A stretch of 64,000 nt of DNA from Lycocorax pyrrhopterus obiensis (taxonomy: Eukaryota; Chordata; Aves; Passeriformes; Paradisaeidae): the NCBI GenBank assembly GCA_014706295.1, contig JACSVZ010000002.1, positions 54,288,660 to 54,352,659 on the forward strand. Reading direction: 5' to 3'. Positions 13,584 to 27,725 of this stretch are shown here, piece by piece. The notes below the pieces were generated by a model. The model made no database searches. It saw only the letters and a list, made by a program, of their open reading frames with translations, and was not told where the DNA came from. Within the stretch, counting starts at the first letter, position 1. Every line of letters starts with the position of its first letter. The position numbers and the translations under genes are program-made.

Positions 13584-14210
13584 ATGACCAAGATTGATGT
13601 AACAACACAGACATTACCAAGCCTAGAAGAAAATCATGGAGCGCCGTGTCCTTTCATAGGCATTTTGTCATCCCAATCTATATGTACAACTGTAGGTTAT
13701 ATGCTGCTCATGGCAGCAGCAGAAGAGGAATATTTTCAAACAGTCAGCTTTGAACAGGCTACCTCAGAAGCAAATTTAGGGGAGAAAGCTGAGGCAGAAT
13801 GCTTCCGTAAAAAAGTTGTAGTTCACATTCTGCTTCACACCTGGTCTACTCAAAATATGCTCAAGGCAGAGTCAAGCACTGCTTTCTCACTTGGTTTTTA
13901 TCTTGTGCATTATAGAGCATCAAGCCTAACAAAGTTAGCCAACACCAGAGAAAGTGGAAATTATATCCAGGCCCCAGGTCCAATGTCCCACAGGAGCCTA
14001 ACAATGAGGAATGCAGAACAGGGCTCTCCTTTGCTGCTCTGCCATTGGAAGGCTCCAGGCACAGCAGTGGGAAGGTTGCAAGAAGGCAAAGGAGAAACAG
14101 GACTTAATTTCTGCCAGTCAATATATCCTCCTATGGCAATTCTTCTAAGAGGGAAGTGGGTAAGGCATCAACAGAAAGACTCTTGGTGCCCTCATGATTC
14201 AATGGGATAA
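13584..14210 (+). other. Long open frame of unknown significance (208 codons)
   Basis: A plus-strand frame runs from ATG to stop for 208 codons, the longest in the window and longer than I would expect by chance in this AT-rich DNA. The product shows no signal peptide, zinc finger, coiled coil or other motif I recognise. It has a mixed composition with several Cys, Met and Trp residues, as is common in non-coding frames. No CpG-rich promoter and no repeat consensus is recognised at its start. It is antisense to the SUGCT intron. It could be chance, an unrecognised old repeat, or an antisense transcript. I do not call it a gene. Confidence 0.15.
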
Positions 14211-17149
14211 AACAGCTCCTACCAAGTATGGTTCTCTATACTTCAATTTCCCAGTGCCGTACTCTATATGACCAGTCCAGCTAAGGCTGGTCCCTGTGTA
14301 CTGGAACAGCATGTTGCAGGGGGTGGGGGCTGCAATACTGCCATTATGAATTCTGAGTAAGGGCTATATTAAAAGACCAACACCGCTACAAGAAATTTGA
14401 CTGTAGCTCTTTCATACCTGTTACTTGATGCAAACGTACATTTTGAACTTTGCTGCCTTGGGAAAGGGGGGGTAAATTAATCTGTAAACAGCTGCATTTT
14501 CCAATTCGTCTACCAACCACCTTGTTCTCCACGGCTGGGTCTGTTACGGCGGTCGTCATGTTACACTCACTGGGAGTATGCCAAAGCATACACATGCACA
14601 TGCATGTTTGAATGCATATACACACACTAAAGTTATAATGCATGTGTAAATTTCATTCTTATTTACTCATTTGCTGTAAGCACCATTGCTAATTCAAAAT
14701 AGACCATGTCTCCTTCTTAAGGGAATGATTAGGACCACATGTTTCACTGACTCTTATGTTGAAGTCCTTGCCGATATTTTTGAAACCAAATTACTAACAG
14801 CAAACTAAACTTATTTCCCTGGTGAAAACCTGGCTACTAACTTAGTGAATATGAATACATTTGTCCCTAAACATGCAAGTAATCATCGTATAAAGCCAGA
14901 GGCCTAAAATGAATAGGTATGGGGCAGATGAGAGCAAGGTTCATATGCAATAGTAACATGCTCTATAACCGAATGACTTTGTTTATCTGAGAAACTCAGT
15001 ATTACATCACTTTTCCTAAAGAGAATATAAACAGGACATTTTTGAAGAAACAGTTACTTAATGTGCAACTTGTCACCACTATCAGCTTTAACATAATAAA
15101 ATACATGTGGAAAATCCCTTGAAGCAAACCTTCTGCAAAGCAGATTCTTCCCTAGTCTGGGTCAGAGGGTGTGTATGTCTATGAAGGAAATGCTATCTCT
15201 CTCTCTTTCACACACCCACTCACTGTAGGTCATACAGCAGAGCTCACTGTTGTGATGTTTCTGCTGTATGCATGGCATCAGCTTCTTGAGGTAAAGAAAT
15301 TACCATTGTTTCTTGGGGACCATCTGTGCCTTGTAAAGAAAACCAACAAATCACACTTCAACATATTAAATAGCAGCACTCATTGAGATTTCAGCCAAAG
15401 ACCTCTAAAGTGCTTGGCAGTCAGTGAATAAAACATGTTTCAGCAAGGTAAATATTACTCTCCATATTTTGTAAGTATGGAAAACACAGCACTGCCTAGC
15501 TGAATAACTGAACCAAGGTCACGCTGAAAAAACATGGAACTGACAAACATTATGATCAACCTCCAGGCTCTACTTTTGGAACCACCAGACTTCAATCATT
15601 ATGTTTAGATGGAAGTTTGTACAATCTGATCTGGCAAGGTATGAAGCATTTCTGGGGGATAAAGCCCCACATTTCTCTTGGACTCAATGTGCAATATTGG
15701 TACTAATATGCCAGGAGTGCACAAGCCAGAGCAATTTGCTCCAGATTCCATATTACAAGGTTAAAAGAATTTTTCCAATAAATGTATCATAACACTCCTT
15801 CAGCTCCTGAGTAATTGCTGTGTAGAACACCGAAGAACCCCTCATGTGCTAATCACATTTTCTATAGCTAAGCAAACTTCAGCCTAGCCTGATAAACACC
15901 TCCTAGCACAGCTCTGTCAAGACTTTGACAGCACCACTTTTATGCAATACCTGTGTCCTGTGAGCAGAGATTGATAATTTTTTTCAAATACTGAGATGCG
16001 GAAGTACCAAAAATGAATGAGCAGGCAATCATTATACTCTTATTTATCAGAGCTCTGAATAAAGAATACTATCTTTAAGCCACTCTAGTATTTTATCCCT
16101 TTTGGTATCACAAATCTTGAAACTGTTCAAATTATTATGAGCCACTCTAATTGTTCTCAAAGGTTATGACAGAAATAGAATAATCTGTTCCATTTCTTTA
16201 ATCCAAAAAATGATATAGCTGAATTATAAGAGCAATAGAGAAAATAGATGAGGAGGTATAGGGAGATGTAAATTTTTCATTTACGTACAGCAAATAAGTA
16301 ATTTAATGCAATTACAAAACTACTGTTGCAGTCGGAGTTGACATTTATTATACAATAGAAACTCTCACAACATCACTGGCAAAATAGGTGAGCAGCAGCA
16401 ATGGGTTAATAAAAGACGGTATGCTATTAGATAAAGCTTTTACAGGTTTGCATCTGAAAGTCATAACATAACCTTTTATTTCATGTGTCACTGTGACAGA
16501 AGGTTTTCAAGGCACAGTACTTGAAACTGCAAGATGTTAAACAGATGTACTGTACAGCCTTCCAGATTTAAATCATGAGAACTGCATTTGCAGCCTGTGT
16601 GTTGTATCTCCGTTTTTTCCCTTATCAGCTCTGGATGCTTTAAATAAAACCGTCTGTTTTATGCACCATTTTTTTTCCCTTTAACTTTTTTCCCCTAATA
16701 CAGTGGACCCTGAAATCACTTCCTCCCTCCTTTTTTTCTTTTTTTTTTCTTCTTTTTTTTCTTCAGACTTTAAAAAAAAAAAAGTTATTCAGAAATATAT
16801 CTCTTGGGCAGGGAAATCTCTTTCTCCTTATTCTGCAGGTGCTGGCAAACTGATCCAATTTCTTAGTGTAAAAAAATCATCCACTGCAGAAAAAGGCAGA
16901 AGTGATACCAGTAAAAAGAAAAAAATAAAAGCAGGCCTGCCGAAATTTTGCTCTAAACTACTGAAATATTGACAGTCCTCCACCTTCTCCATTTTAACTG
17001 TTGCTTGCACTCCAACAATCCTCTATTAAGAAACATTTGCATGGTCATATGATTTAGCTTTCATGTCTACTCAGAGGCCACTGCTTGTGTCTTTGAAACA
17101 ATGAATGCAATCATACTTTAAATACATCATTAGTAGATCATTGCAGAGC
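14211..17149. other. SUGCT intron; no gene seen
   Basis: No convincing coding exon. The segment 14480-14580 is slightly CpG-richer than its surroundings, and its minus-strand frame reads MTTAVTDPAVENKVVGRR, which I do not recognise and which has no supporting splice pair. A long pyrimidine stretch at about 16725-16763 ends in CAG but no open exon of known protein follows. Confidence 0.45.
16725..16785 (+). repeat. Polypyrimidine tract followed by A run
   Basis: About 38 bases of nearly pure T/C end in TTCAG and are followed after a few bases by an A run of about twelve. It is a low-complexity sequence; the splice-acceptor resemblance is noted but unsupported by a following exon. Confidence 0.7.
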
Positions 17150-17765
17150 TCTGGTAGTCTTCTGGTCCAAATTTCCTGTAAAGCAGAGACTGTTTTCAGG
17201 GTCTTGTTCAGGCACGTATTGACTGTCTCCAAGGATGAGGATTTCACAGCATGTCTGATCTAAAACTGACTAAAACCATGGCAAAGCTTTTCTTCCTTAT
17301 ATCTAATCATAATTTTGTTTGCTGCAACTTATGCCCATTGCCTATTATGTCAACATGCACTTCTGGTGCTATGATTTACTTATTTAGTGCAACATGGAAC
17401 TAGTATTTCTCACAAGGACACACTGCTGACTCTTGTTCAGTCTGCCGTCCATGAAAATTTTTGGGTCTTTATGTGTAAATCTGCATTCTATCCAGTCAAT
17501 CCCTAAGATGTGATGCTGCTTGAGGCTTTTCAGTCTCAGGTGCAGGACCCCATATTTGCTTTTCTTGGACTTCATGAGGTTCCGCTTGTCCAGCCTGTGA
17601 AAGTCCCTCTGAACAGCAGCTACACTCCAACACATCAACTTCTCTCCCCAGTTTGGTGTCACTTGCAAACATACTGAGGTTCACTCAGTCCCTCGTCCAA
17701 GTCATTAATGAGGAGTTTAAACAATATTGGCCCCAGTAGGGACCCCAGGGAAACAGACAGTATTT
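17150..17765 (-). mobile_element. CR1 LINE fragment, RT C-terminal part plus 3' region (decayed)
   Basis: Read on the minus strand, the high-coordinate end gives FASDTKLGREVDVLE, matching the CR1 reverse-transcriptase block FADDTKLGG. Next comes QRDFHRLDKRNLMKSKKSKY and then RLNKSQQCVL, matching the DLGVLVD..KLxxSQQC.L region. Lower coordinates (about 17150-17350) resemble the CR1 3' region carrying the TCTGGTCCAA and CCAAGGATGAGGATTTCACA-like blocks. One of the two RT Asp residues reads Ser (FASD), and several frameshifts are present, so it is an inactive, fairly old copy. The terminal ATTCTATGA tail is not recognisable. It lies in sense orientation to SUGCT. Confidence 0.85.
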
Positions 17766-20700
17766 GACATACCATTGGGTATACAAAGGCTGAACTCACA
17801 AATTACGTTGTATGATCCATGCAACACTGCATGAAATAAAAGAAGTTTCCAATTAATAAAAATATGTAAATTCAATAAATTGGACAAATAATTTTGTGCT
17901 AGTCAACCTAGTACAATGGCTAGAATTTTCCCTATATTATAATGGCATTTACACATTTTTGCATTGAAGCATATCCTTTAATTAACATTGCTGATATTGT
18001 TCCTAGGTATTCAGTGCTACAGAGAAATGTGGCATGTAAATGAATGGTGGAAGCACACTCCTTGATCCAAAGAATTTTTTAAATCTCAATAAAATACACT
18101 AGAAAAAAATGACAGTGTATCAGCCATCACATTAGAGAATTAAATGTGTATCTAGATATGAAAATTGCAATTTTCTGAAAAAATAGGCAATATATATACT
18201 TACAGACACACACAGATATATATAAAAAGGCCCAATGAATTTGCATTGCAAAGAGCAGCAAGAGGAATAGACAGTATTCCCAGCAGAGGGAAAGAGACTA
18301 GGCATATAGGGATGAACATCATAGCAAACAATTCCAAAATAAAGGCAACCCAGCAACACCACCTAGCTTTTCATCCATGCAGAACACAGGCAAACCATTT
18401 GAGGCAGGGAGTAACAACAGAAACAAAAATATTAAAAGAAAATCTTTTACGGGGGAAGAATATATGAAATTCAATAATGAAATGGAAACTATTAAACATT
18501 GTAAAGTGTAGACAAGTAAAATGTAAAAAAAAAAAGCATGAATAATCACACTGTTGTGAATGCAACATTGCATGAGAAGCATGCTGGTTGATGGATTGGG
18601 GTCAAAAATGCTCAGCGCCTTTCAGATTCAACTCCCTGGAGCTGTTTGAGTTTAGGAAAAGGCCAAAGTAAGTGCAAGCAGGTGAAGATTCCATCTGAAA
18701 AAAGCATGTATAAATTGTTTCTATTGTAGCTATCTCTTTCTTGGTACTTATCTACTTAGCAACAACAAAATATATTCCAAAGCCCTGCTATGCTAAACTG
18801 CTCATAGAACACTCCTTGCAGAAATATCTGGTTCTCAGGTGTTTAGAAGCAAGAAAATGCACAAATCAACACTCAGCTGTTGCCACTGTATGCAAAGCCG
18901 TGAAGTTAGCCGCATTTTAAAGCTGGAGCTTTAAATCATCAACTTACTGGAGACAACCAATTTCACCCAATCTATTAAGAAGTTTCTGCCTAAAAACAAA
19001 TATAAATGAAATAAAAGTTTTCCTATTCTTCCTTCTGCTGTTACTCATCATTATGTTTATCTTGTTTTAAGGCAGTATAAAACAGTACCAATTTTAAAAG
19101 AAAAATAGAGAAGTGTTTTCAAATGCGTAACAGATTTAACTGAGTTTAAGTCAGCTGCAAAAAAAAAAAAAATCCAACTGTTCCAAAAGCATGTATTACT
19201 TCCACAATACAAAAAGGGGACTATGAAGTTAGGTTTTTCCAGCCAAAAGTCAAATTTTCCTTACAAATTTGTGTTTTAGAAGTAACATTTTACAAAAAAT
19301 CTAGAATTTAGCATAAACCTTCTGGAATATGGGAAGTCAGAATGCTCATAAACATATTTGGGGCAATAAGTGAGCAAGATTTTATTAAAAAGATGAACTT
19401 TATATTTGGCATGAAGTTACTTTTAAAGTTTCTAAATACCAGAGCCAGGTGAATAATTGATAACCAACCTCAGATCTCCTCAGTATGAAGAAAAATATCG
19501 AATTTGGACGGGATGCATGAGATGTTTCAATTGAACTAAACACAACCATTTATATATCTCTGCTGGAACTACTTCCAGACTCCTTTGACAGACCCTCTTC
19601 CTGCTACACTTGTCCAAAGTAGCTGTTGGGGATCTTGCAGTTTTCAGGTGTTTGGTAAGCGGCTCACTGGATCAGAAGAATAGATGACTTGTATTAATTT
19701 AACCTCAGTACTAACATCATTCCTCTTTAAGGGAAAAAAAAAATCCCATCTTAATAGTACCACAATCATAATAGAGTATTATAACATTTATGCTAGTGAG
19801 AATCCTTCTGAGTGAAGAGAAACATTTCTTCAGATCTCACCTTTGATCCAGGATACAGTATATTAAAAAAAAAAAAAGCTTGATTGTCCCCTTGCTACTT
19901 TATTCACATTTAAACCTTTGACAATATTTAAAATTATGTCATTAATTTGATATAAATTACATATAATTTTATCTCTTCCAGAACCATACTTCTAGTGATT
20001 AATTCACTAAAAAAGTTAGTTCCATTCTATTTAGTATAATCGTTGTCTGAAGAAGCAAAAGCCTAAGACAGAGAATATAAAAGAAAAAAAAAGAAAAGGG
20101 CAGGGGGGAACCCAACAACCTGCTTTTAAGCTATGTTTTCCTAGGAGCAAGAGTCAAGCCCATAACATCAGTTTTTCAAGAAAGCAGTAAAGAAATGTTT
20201 ACCTGTCAAATATTTCTCTGCTAGGAAAAGTACGTATCAGCACGAGGCTACACACATTTGGAAAAATCCTTTGCTTTGGTAACAGAAAACATTGTTAGGT
20301 CAGCAAATATGCTTAGTCCTTTACTCTCCTGAGAACAGCTGTAATGACTCCAATATAGGGGTCTGAGAGGGGAGAACTTCACTGTTTAACTCAACCAACT
20401 AAAACATGCAGGCACTAAATAGAGAAAACATGATGGATATTATCAGCTACTGCAATCTCCCTACACACTTTTATTACTTTCTGTAACCTCTCTGGAGACT
20501 TTCAGCAAATCCTGAAATTAAACATGAAACAGGATTTTGGGGCACAGTACCTTTGAGGAGATCATAACTTACTTCATAAGCATAAATAAGAAGATGGAGG
20601 TTTTCTAAGAACAAATCTCACATTATCCCCTTTCATCGTTTCTAATCTAGTTAAATCAAGCTGGAATGTATTTTATATGCAATTTTTGACTCAAAACTTC

Positions 20701-23700
20701 AGGCAAATGTGATGTCTTATTAAATAACCACACAGAGCAGCAGGCAAGATTCCTCTGCAGCAAGACCATGTTCTCTTATTCTATAATTGGTAAAATAATT
20801 CCTAATTACACTATATACATATAAATTTCAAGCCTTTAATTGCTATGTGTAGATTTTATACTTTGGTATAACATCTACTTCTTCTCATTTAATTGGAAAA
20901 TGTGTACAAAAAGCAGTAAAAAACATTCCTGACACAAATCTAGAAAAAATACCTTTATTACAAAAACCTAAAATCTATCTAAGAATACTGTTACTTCTCT
21001 TGTGACCTGCTGAGAAGTCAAGACTGAGTAATTAAAACTAAATTCTCCACACGCCCTCTAGTAAAACAGTAGCCACTATAAATGAATTTGTGATCTAATG
21101 TTAAATACTCATGTTGAGGTTTCTTTCCAACCACCCAAGTTCTGGCCTACCTACCGGCAGTTTCACGAGAAATAAAGGAAACAGTGAATTAACAAACCAC
21201 ACTCACTGGCTATCTAATGTAATTTGTTGTCTTTTTAACATCCACAGGGCTTAGCATATTAATTTTCAGTTAAGGACATAGCCAAATACAAACCATAGTC
21301 TTACTTAAGTAAACACTTTTTTCAGTTTCACCCATCACCCCACTGAGTTCTGAGGTTATTTAGATGCTCAGTTAGACAGCTACATCAATTAAGACCGCAG
21401 TACTGGCTTTTGCTCCTTTGATTTGACAAAGGCTAAACTGATGCAAAGGCAATAATTTCAAAGGGAGTACAACTACAGTGTGAGGAGTGCATCTGTCTTT
21501 CGTTTTGAAGCAGAAGAAGGGTAGTATCCACAGAATTTGGTGTGTTCAAAACAAAAATTCACTTAAAACTGCCAAGGAGTTTGGAAAAAGTGTTTCGTAT
21601 TGTGAAATCACAGTGACAGTTCATACTACACCCTCTCTTAGATGACTTGTGAATATATAAACTATCTCTATGTGCTTTCATTTCATGCTTATTTTTCCAT
21701 CACTCATCTTAAAAATGAAGGAAAACATACACAGTGAGAATGAATGCATTTGCAGTTTGCTCTAAAATAGGAAATATGCATGGATTGAAAAGTCTTGTAG
21801 AAGAGCAAACATGTCACAAGAACCCATAATTTGCTTTTATTTTTATAAACCTGCTTCCGATAAAGGATGAAGTCAGATATCTACTTGATTAGCAATTGCC
21901 CTAGTCCTGCTGTGCCTTTAATTACAATAGCTGTTTGGCTGAGAATCATTTTCATTTTTTAGATTCTGAAAGGGCATATTCAGAGGATAAAGACGTAAAA
22001 GCATGTTACTGAAATTTCCAAATATTTTGAAATTTCACTGTGGAGACACCAAATACCACCTTCTTTTAATAACAGATATTTATAACTGACACTAGTTTTA
22101 GCAATGTATTTACTGAAGTTAGGCCTTAAGACAAAGAAAAGGCAATTAAAGAAATATCAATCTATATCAAGGATATATATTGTGTTTCAAATCCTTGGAA
22201 ATCCTCAAGTATGCACTCCTATTAAGTGCACATTCTTACACCCTAAAAATAAGTATGTGTAACACTGAAAAATTCAACAGGTTCTTACAATCAATAGGGC
22301 TTGCCATGCAAAGTATAACTCTTTTCAAATGTAACAGTTTATGGTGGAGAGTAAGCAATACAGAATACTATATCAACAGAACTTGAGTTCTGTCTAGAAT
22401 ATACCATGCAATAGGGTAAGTTGGGTATAAATGCTACATCCAGAAAATACATATTATACAGACAGTTAAACACAAGTTTCAGATTTAGTATTAAGTTCAC
22501 AAGGGAAATGTTAAAAACAAAAAGTCAATAGTTAGAAAAATACCTAAAGATGAAAAGCAATGCCATGAAAGTAGTAGGAAAGTGTCTGTATTCTGTTAAC
22601 ATGTCTTGGTATCAGGGTATACAGAAGAATCAAAAATGGGCAGTGCAATTTGCTACTGCAGTTTTCAACAGGAAAGAAATCACATATCCAAAACCAGTTC
22701 AGTAAAGTCATGGAAAGATGGGGGATTCCTAAGTCTTTTAAATCTAAAGGATTTAAAACATAACATAGGAATTGCGGGGGGAAAGAGGGAGGTAATGTTT
22801 GCACACTCAAATTGTCAGTAAATATTCTTCTCACTTCACAATTTTTCAGGGGAATCAGAAAAAAGAGGGAGATTTTCTCAAAATCTGTTATTATGTAACT
22901 GATTTAAAGAGTTTCTCAAACTCAAAGCCTATGTCTTGGTGACTGGCACAGAGACCAACTGTTTTAGAGAAATAGGTGTCTTGAGCATCACAGGAAGGAG
23001 TGGAGAAATCCTAACTTCTCTTTCTCATTTGTGAACCTGTGCAAATACAGTATCTGGAAGAACAAGATGTGCAGATAGAAAACGGTGTCTCTGCTCATGT
23101 CCACTTTGGGTGTGACTTGAGGACTGCAGGAAAATGCGTTACGCTTGCTTGTTCTATGCCAAGAGAGCATCAGACTACATTTAAGAGAAGCTTCTCACCA
23201 AAACCCGGCTCATGGAAACACATAGCAACCCCTCAGAACAGCCCTCGCAGGTTGTTAGCCTGACTCTCAAAACTCTCTGATCACCAATCCATACAGTTCA
23301 TCACAGATGCATATAATGTTTGCAATATTGGTAGAAAAACACAAGAGAGGAACTTAGAAATTTTTGTTTGTTTTTAAAGAGTATTTTTTTTTACTTACTG
23401 TTATATTCTTAGAAATTAAACTGGGATCCATAGTGTAAATACCATGTGCTTGGCATCTCAATTTATTCTTTTGTCTTTCTTCTCTTATCATTTGTAAACT
23501 TGGCTTCAAATTCCTGATTTCTGTCTTTCTCGTCTCTCACATGTGAATCAGGATCTCATATTTAATAGTACCATTAATCACCTCTAATACACTACCTTCA
23601 CATTGCGGTGACCTTTCATGTCATTTCATTTTAATTTTCTTATTCTGTGAGCTACGAGTAATTTCAGATGTCTTTATAAACAATTAAAATTCAGCTAGAT

Positions 23701-26700
23701 CATCCCAAAGTTCTGTTTGTAAATCTGATCAAGATCTGGCTTTTTGTTGTTTGGGGTTTTTCAATTAATAATAAACCTGTATTCTTTTTCAGGACTTTAA
23801 AAAAGTTTTGAAGAACATCATCCCAGATCAACAACATTAATCAAGATTTATATGTAATTCAACAGAAGTTTTACCCTTAAAACATATACTACAAAATTAC
23901 ACCATTTTTAATTTAAATTGTTATAATTAAATGCTACGGCTGCTAACTAGCCAATTAAAATTGTGTGAAGAAAATTTCAGCATGTGGCTGGCTGCTCTGA
24001 GTGTTGACATCTGAATCCTATAGGCAGCTTAAACTTAGAATTGATTCTTTAAAACAGTGGTTATGTTCCTTGCCTCACTGGCAATGCACACTGAGGAAAT
24101 GCTTCCTGCTTCCTCATAAACTGTCTACTTGAATCATACTAGAAACCTACATAAAACCACTCAGAGATGAGAGAGAAAATGGCAATGACAGAGGAAGCTT
24201 ACCTGACTAATTAATGCCTTTTTGTGGTGGTTGGAAATCTGTATCTTCAAATACTCACTCAGCCTACATACTTGTCTTCTCATGGCTCAGATATTTCTTC
24301 TTGTTAGTAAGAGGCATAAAACTAAAACAGGACATTTTCTTTAAATGTTGTTGCATAACTACAATGTAAAATAAACATGTCAGCATCTCATCTGAAAATA
24401 TCACCTTTTTTCAGCGATGAGTGGGACTCCAAGATGAATTTAGGCTAATGAGTGCTGGAAATCTTGTAATTTCAGGATGACAGGCCAGGGTCATAGCTTG
24501 AGCTAAGATTTTTAAATCCAGTGGAGCACTCAGGTAAAGCAACTGAAGACCAAATGATAAGTAAAGCCTGATTTGCAGTTTCCGCAGTTTCAGCACAGTT
24601 TTTGTTGTTGTCATTGGCTTTTCCATTTTATTTTCTTCCTTGCTGGAACACATGTATCATCATCTGTAGCTACTACCATTTGAGAGATTCTGGAATATGT
24701 ATTCTCCAGAATATCATTAGTATTTTCATGCCTACAAAACTTAACTCACGCTACAAAGCTTCACCATGCTACTTATAAATAGATTCGTTTTGAAACAATA
24801 TAAGTAATAAAAAACAAGGATAAAATCTAGCCATTATGGTCTCTGAGAGAGACAAAAAAAACTCTCCAGGCTGTGTTCAAATGAACTCCAAGAAAACTTG
24901 GTGGCTTTTATTTTGAAAAAATAAAAATATCGTGAGAAACATTGAAAGAAACCCTTTGTTCAAGAAAGTTATACTGAAGCATGTCTAAAATTTAGTCTGA
25001 AATCCCAGTGTTTATTATTGATTATACTAAAAATTTGCTTAGTAAATGAAGTCACATCTACTTAAGAAATTTTTTTAAAACAAACAATGGTGTTTTCTTA
25101 CTTGATTTGATATACTTATTTGATTTGAGTCAGGCAACCAATAGTCATAGATAGTCTCACAATTTCCATACTGTGGGGAAAGCAAAGAACACCTGTTTAA
25201 ACTCACTATTACTTTGTGATGATGATTCAGTGAACGCTCAGATTAAAAAAAAAAAGTAAAATCAACTTCTAAAGAATCAATTACTTCAGCATATAAATTC
25301 GCTTCAGGCTGAGAGACTTGATGAGATAGGCATATACTTCTATTCCCTTCTTTCCCATACATGTAACATAAGTCTTAACGCTCATCAAACTTTACATAAA
25401 TGCAAAAACTGGGTTAATTAAAAACTCTCTTTTGACCCCACAGTTACACAGTTTATACAAACAGAAATGAGGGCTGGGCTTACACGCTGTAGGGCACTTC
25501 TTAGAACTTATACATCATTAGCTCTGTATATCAAAGTGTGATGGCCTTGTCCTGAGCATACTCTGGTAGTGTGAGACACCAAATACAAATTCTTTGAAAC
25601 CAAGTGATGCCACTTTAATGAGCTGCAAGACTAGGGAACCAATGAGCAGCTCCTGCAAGTACAGAAACTAATCCAAGAGTTTGAGGCACAAGGGACATGT
25701 ATTATAGATTCCCAACACTGAGGCCTAACAAAGACTGTGAGGTTTCAAAAGTAGGCTCTTTGCTTCATACCCAAGCATGGCTTTTTGACATATGTCCTTC
25801 TAGAAGGAAATGCCCAGAAAGGCTAGGTGACTCTTCATGTCCTTGAACAGCCGTGACTGCAATGTAAATTTTAAACACAACTGAGTATTTTACGAGAATG
25901 AATCTCTTTTTTGAGAACTTAATATTCTCCATAACAAACAAATACATAGATCACGCTTTTCTGGGTGAAAATAGTATTGGCTAAAGACATACCATTCATA
26001 TATATACGCATTTAACAGGGCACTGTAAAAGCATTGCTCCTAAGCGTCACTTGCTCGCTTGCACAGAGAAAATGCAGTGCAATCTAAGTCCATGCTCAAC
26101 TTATTTCCTGTCAGGCTCCTCCGTCATTCAGTAAAGATGTTCAAAAGTGGTTTTATTTCTCAGAAGGCCTTATTTTAATATACATCAGTTAAATACATGA
26201 TAAAAAATTTAATTTGCCAACTTCTCTGGGGCTCTCACATGAGAAGTTGTACTTTCCAAGAAGTGTAACTACTGCATCTTAACAACACTGCTTCTCAGAG
26301 TTCCAACTTCATGGCTAAGAAGCCAAAATAGAGAAAATAAAGGATAGACCCACTACGTTAGGTTTTTCGGCTATTTTAACAATAAGACATTTTTCAGGTG
26401 CTCAAATAATACTTTAAACAGTTTCATTTGCATCCATAAGGACCCAGCACTGCTACGTATTTTGCATATGGCATGGCAGGGTAGGTACTCAAAACATGAG
26501 GCACACACATGAAATGACCTTTTAATATTTTGATTGAAGTGACTTACCCAAAACCCAAAACCATGTGGGAACTGTGTGGCAGATGCAGGAAGAGATTCCT
26601 GCCTGGCATTCAACTTCTATAAAAAGGAAGGTATATTTCTGCAACTTCTTACCTCCTTCACTTCTTTTTATACTCTGAATCAAATGAATTGAGAATTTGA

Positions 26701-27415
26701 CAGACAACAACCTGGTTCAGAAGGCAAACTAAATGCCCTCCTAATCAGTCAATGATCAGTCAAGTCTATCCTGCATGCTTCAGGAAGATGGTACAGCAGA
26801 AAGACATTACCTGCTTTAAAAATACCACAACGTGTACGAATTAGAGGTTCTACTGTAAAGCTGGTGGTGAGTTCTCATGTTGGTGTTATTTATTGTAGCA
26901 TTTCTAGAAATCAAAATTCAAGCATGGAAAAACCCTAAACATTTGATCTATTGTAGTTAGACAATTTCTTATTAGGTCTCAAGCAAAACTGGCACCTTTG
27001 GGCTCAAGAAATTCATAAAGGACGTGTGGAACATATGGCAGCAGGTGAAAGCATGCACTGTGTGGGACTCCAGTCCTCTATACTAATAGTCAGCTTCTTT
27101 CCACTAACCTTAAAAACACGGAACACAAAAGGGCATGTCTATGACACTGCCATCAACTTTCTGCTCAAGTTTCTTGGAGAAAGAACTAGTTCTCTTAAAT
27201 GGAGCAGAAGAGCTCCCAGGCAAAACTAGCTGTTAAAATATGTTGGTATAGTAAAAATACCCATATTTCTGGAAACTTATTATCCCCCATGAGTGGGTCA
27301 TTTTACCAGAAATGTTTCCAATGTGTTTGAGATTTAAGCAGACAACCAGCACTGGAAATTCTGTAAAGCTAAAGACAAGCAAAAACAAAACCTCATAATA
27401 GAAATTGCTGAGCTA
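17766..27415. other. SUGCT intron; no gene or repeat element recognised
   Basis: AT-rich sequence with only short unremarkable open frames. Short A homopolymers occur near 18528, 19160 and 19866. TAATTA-containing segments around 20770-20850, 21880-21940 and 23920-23990 look like possible conserved non-coding sequence, but that can only be judged by alignment to other birds. No SUGCT exon encoding the next expected block (family VLHNxLVMEMEHPTVGK) was found. Confidence 0.45.
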
Positions 27416-27696
27416 CCCCTTTGTAGAGGGAGATAAGACGGATATGAGCTACAGGCTGTGGGACAAGCCTGCAGAATGCCATGGCAGCACAGAGAAGCTT
27501 GTCTCTGCCTGACCTTGGGGAGAAGGAATGCCACATGGCAGACACCCTACCGAGAAGAGCCTGCCAGAGGAGTGAAGAGCGTGTGATCACCCCCATAGAA
27601 GGACATTAAAGTGTGTTGCTGACGTGGCAATGTGTGATAGCCCGCCTAGTGAAGAAATACCATATAAGGAAAGAAATACTGTGTCTTGAAGAAGTG

Positions 27697-27704
27697 TATA
27701 AAAA
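27697..27704 (+). promoter_or_regulatory. LTR TATA box
   Basis: TATAAAAA lies 275 bp into the LTR, at the position expected for the U3 core promoter. The initiation site would be about 25-30 bp downstream, close to or just after the AATAAA. Confidence 0.65.
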
Positions 27705-27719
27705 CAGTTTGCTTTGCTC

Positions 27720-27725
27720 AATAAA
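27720..27725 (+). terminator. LTR polyadenylation signal
   Basis: AATAAA within CAATAAAC, 16 bases after the TATA box. In this layout the signal lies at the end of U3, and cleavage would occur at the R/U5 junction further downstream. Confidence 0.65.

Noticed and set aside
16680..16790. Polypyrimidine tract ending in CAG that resembles a plus-strand splice acceptor
   Set aside because: It is followed by an A run and no open exon with recognisable content; best seen as low-complexity DNA.
20770..23990. TAATTA-rich segments resembling homeodomain-bound conserved non-coding elements
   Set aside because: Such strings are expected in AT-rich DNA; cross-species alignment would be needed to support them.
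27334..27596. Minus-strand open frames over the LTR
   Set aside because: The region is a plus-strand solo LTR with exact borders; the frames have no similarity and cross the integration border.
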